Source of the DNA: an uncultured Eubacteriales bacterium
GTDB lineage: Bacteria > Bacillota > Clostridia > Christensenellales > UBA1242
Length of the DNA: 40,839 bases
Direction: 5' to 3'
Assembly (NCBI GenBank): GCA_948512295.1
Contig: CAOQRA010000007.1
Location: 1-40,839, forward strand
Shown piece by piece: positions 39,890 to 40,839 of this stretch. The notes beneath the pieces are model-generated. The model saw nothing but the letters and a program-made list of their open reading frames with translations. It searched no databases and was not told the DNA's origin. Each line of letters starts with the position of its first letter. The stretch's first letter is position 1. The position numbers were made by a program, and so were the translations under genes.

Positions 39890-39927
39890 AATAAGGGATA
39901 TGCGCTAAATTTTGCATATCCTTTATT
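39890..39927 (-). terminator. terminator after the collagen-repeat gene
   Basis: 14-bp stem AATAAGGGATATGC/GCATATCCTTTATT with one G-U pair and a ten-base loop, followed by T's on the minus strand. The remaining bases of 39740-40012 are AT-rich and show no gene. Confidence 0.8.
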
Positions 39928-40012
39928 TTTGTAAAAAAGTAGTATATATATAAATATTATACTATTATTAAGCTTAAACCCAATAATTAGCATTGCTTTT
40001 TGAAGAGAAATG

Positions 40013-40839
40013 TTAAACTTCTAACTGTTTTACCGTCAAAGTGGTATTTACTCCATCGCCTAAAGTTACTCCAACTGCAAGCAAAGCTGATATTGCCATA
40101 TCTATTACATCACCTGCGTTCAACGAAATGACAAAGCTTCCATTGTATAGTGAACCTACACCTACCGAAAGCACACGTGATATAGTAGCTTGCGGTATTG
40201 CAGTTCCGTTTATTCTAACAGATAATGTAACCGTCGTGCCGACTGCAGCCGAAACATTTGAGTAGTAATTTATCTCATAAACACCAGCATTAGCAACTGT
40301 AATAGTGTTAGCAGGAGTATATGTTACATTTTTTGATGGCATTGTGGCAGCTATTGGCAACTGAGTTGTTCCACCAATAGTTAAATTCAAAGTTTGTGGA
40401 GTTACATTATATAACCCGCCATATGCGTTCAAATTAGTTGTACCAGTAGGACCAGTTGCTCCAGTTATGCTTAAACCTGTAGCCCCTGTAGCTCCAGTAG
40501 CTCCGATTGGACCAGCTGCACCAGTTGGTCCTGTCGGCCCGGTTGCTCCAGTAGGTCCCGTAGCACCAGTTATACTCAAGCCAGTAGCTCCAGTCACACC
40601 TATCGGACCAGTGGCACCAGTTGCACCTGTGGCTCCCGTTGGGCCAGTAGGGCCAATAGGACCTTGCAATCCAGTCGCGCCAGTAGGGCCTGTAGCACCA
40701 GTTGCTCCCGTTGCTCCTGTAATACTTGCTCCTGTGGCTCCAGTTGCACCAGTTGGGCCAGTAGGGCCGGTTGCGCCTGTAGGACCAGTAGGGCCAATAG
40801 GACCTTGCAATCCAGTCGCGCCAGTAGGGCCTGTAGCAC
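40013..40839 (-). CDS. collagen-like repeat protein with BclA-type C-terminal domain (partial, runs off the window)
   Basis: The reading frame continues past the right edge, so the true start is not seen. The visible N-terminal part is Gly-X-Thr collagen-like repeats (GPTGATG units, with longer segments LQGPIGPTG and LSITGATG). After about residue 125 comes a globular domain of about 140 residues (YGGLYNVTPQTLNL ... GVYEINYYSNVSAA ... LSVRINGTAIPQATISRVL ... LTVKQLEV). This jelly-roll pattern is like the C-terminal domain of BclA, the exosporium hair glycoprotein of Bacillus spores, which trimerises. A spore-surface filament is therefore likely, in line with the sporulation genes. The repeat DNA contains a 55-base perfect duplication 141 bases apart. 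Confidence 0.85.
   Translation of the reverse strand, partial: ATGPTGATGLQGPIGPTGPTGATGPTGPTGATGATGASITGATGATGATGPTGATGLQGPIGPTGPTGATGATGATGPIGVTGATGLSITGATGPTGATGPTGPTGAAGPIGATGATGATGLSITGATGPTGTTNLNAYGGLYNVTPQTLNLTIGGTTQLPIAATMPSKNVTYTPANTITVANAGVYEINYYSNVSAAVGTTVTLSVRINGTAIPQATISRVLSVGVGSLYNGSFVISLNAGDVIDMAISALLAVGVTLGDGVNTTLTVKQLEV
40644..40839. repeat. long direct repeat inside the collagen region, 141-base period
   Basis: A 55-base stretch starting CCAGTAGGGCCAATAGG at 40644-40698 is repeated without change at 40785-40839. The offset of 141 bases equals 47 codons, so the reading frame is kept. The second copy reaches the window edge and may continue. Confidence 0.9.

Noticed and set aside
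36936..40839. Complete prophage
   Set aside because: Only the terminase and a possible phage-type regulator are seen; no integrase, portal, capsid, tail or lysis genes or attachment-site repeats.

Overview
The window looks like a chromosomal segment of an AT-rich, endospore-forming member of the Firmicutes (Clostridia-like, probably an uncultured gut lineage). The evidence is low GC, strong GGAGG-type ribosome-binding sites, near-consensus TTGACA-17-TATAAT promoters, ATG/GTG/TTG starts with standard stops, and several sporulation genes (sigK, a ylbJ-like gene, a dacF-like carboxypeptidase, a probable spoIIM, and a BclA-like collagen-repeat gene at the right edge). The placement is inferred from gene content; no rRNA or tRNA gene is present to confirm it.

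Layout. 1-1260: a lipoprotein, a 41-residue basic peptide gene and a short MITE-like repeat. 1264-8698 (minus strand): DUF1292 protein, ruvX, polA, a small membrane protein, an E2-acyltransferase-like protein without its catalytic His, rarA and an unrecognised 408-residue protein. 8773-9099 (plus): RNase P RNA with a consensus promoter and a terminator. 9269-12861 (minus): a membrane-anchored metzincin-type protease, a divergent diadenylate-cyclase-fold protein, and sigK with a pro-sequence. 12984-19145 (minus): ftsY, smc, rnc and plsX, with no acpP/fab genes between plsX and rnc. 19375-21811 (minus): rpmF, ackA, pta. 21907-26680: ylbJ-like gene and several small conserved or unknown genes, rnhA, a HIT hydrolase and a tandem DUF305 protein. 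26744-33311 (minus): Amidase_6 protein, class-I glutamine-amidotransferase-like hydrolase, dacF-like gene, spoIIM-like gene, a membrane protein and valS. 33426-40839: an orphan ABC substrate-binding lipoprotein, a large surface protein, a complete but solitary phage terminase large subunit, a secreted/membrane protein, a sigma-region-4-like DNA-binding protein, and the 3' part of a collagen-repeat gene.

Most of the window is core information processing (replication and repair, chromosome segregation, protein targeting, RNA processing, tRNA charging) plus acetate fermentation. Accessory character is concentrated at both ends, especially 33.4-40.8 kb. There, surface proteins surround a terminase with all its catalytic residues but no portal, capsid or integrase gene in view. 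This is the best candidate for something undescribed. Other points of interest are the DAC-fold protein beside sigK, promoters that put the transcription start on the start codon (possible leaderless mRNAs), and Lys-rich tails on several unrelated proteins.
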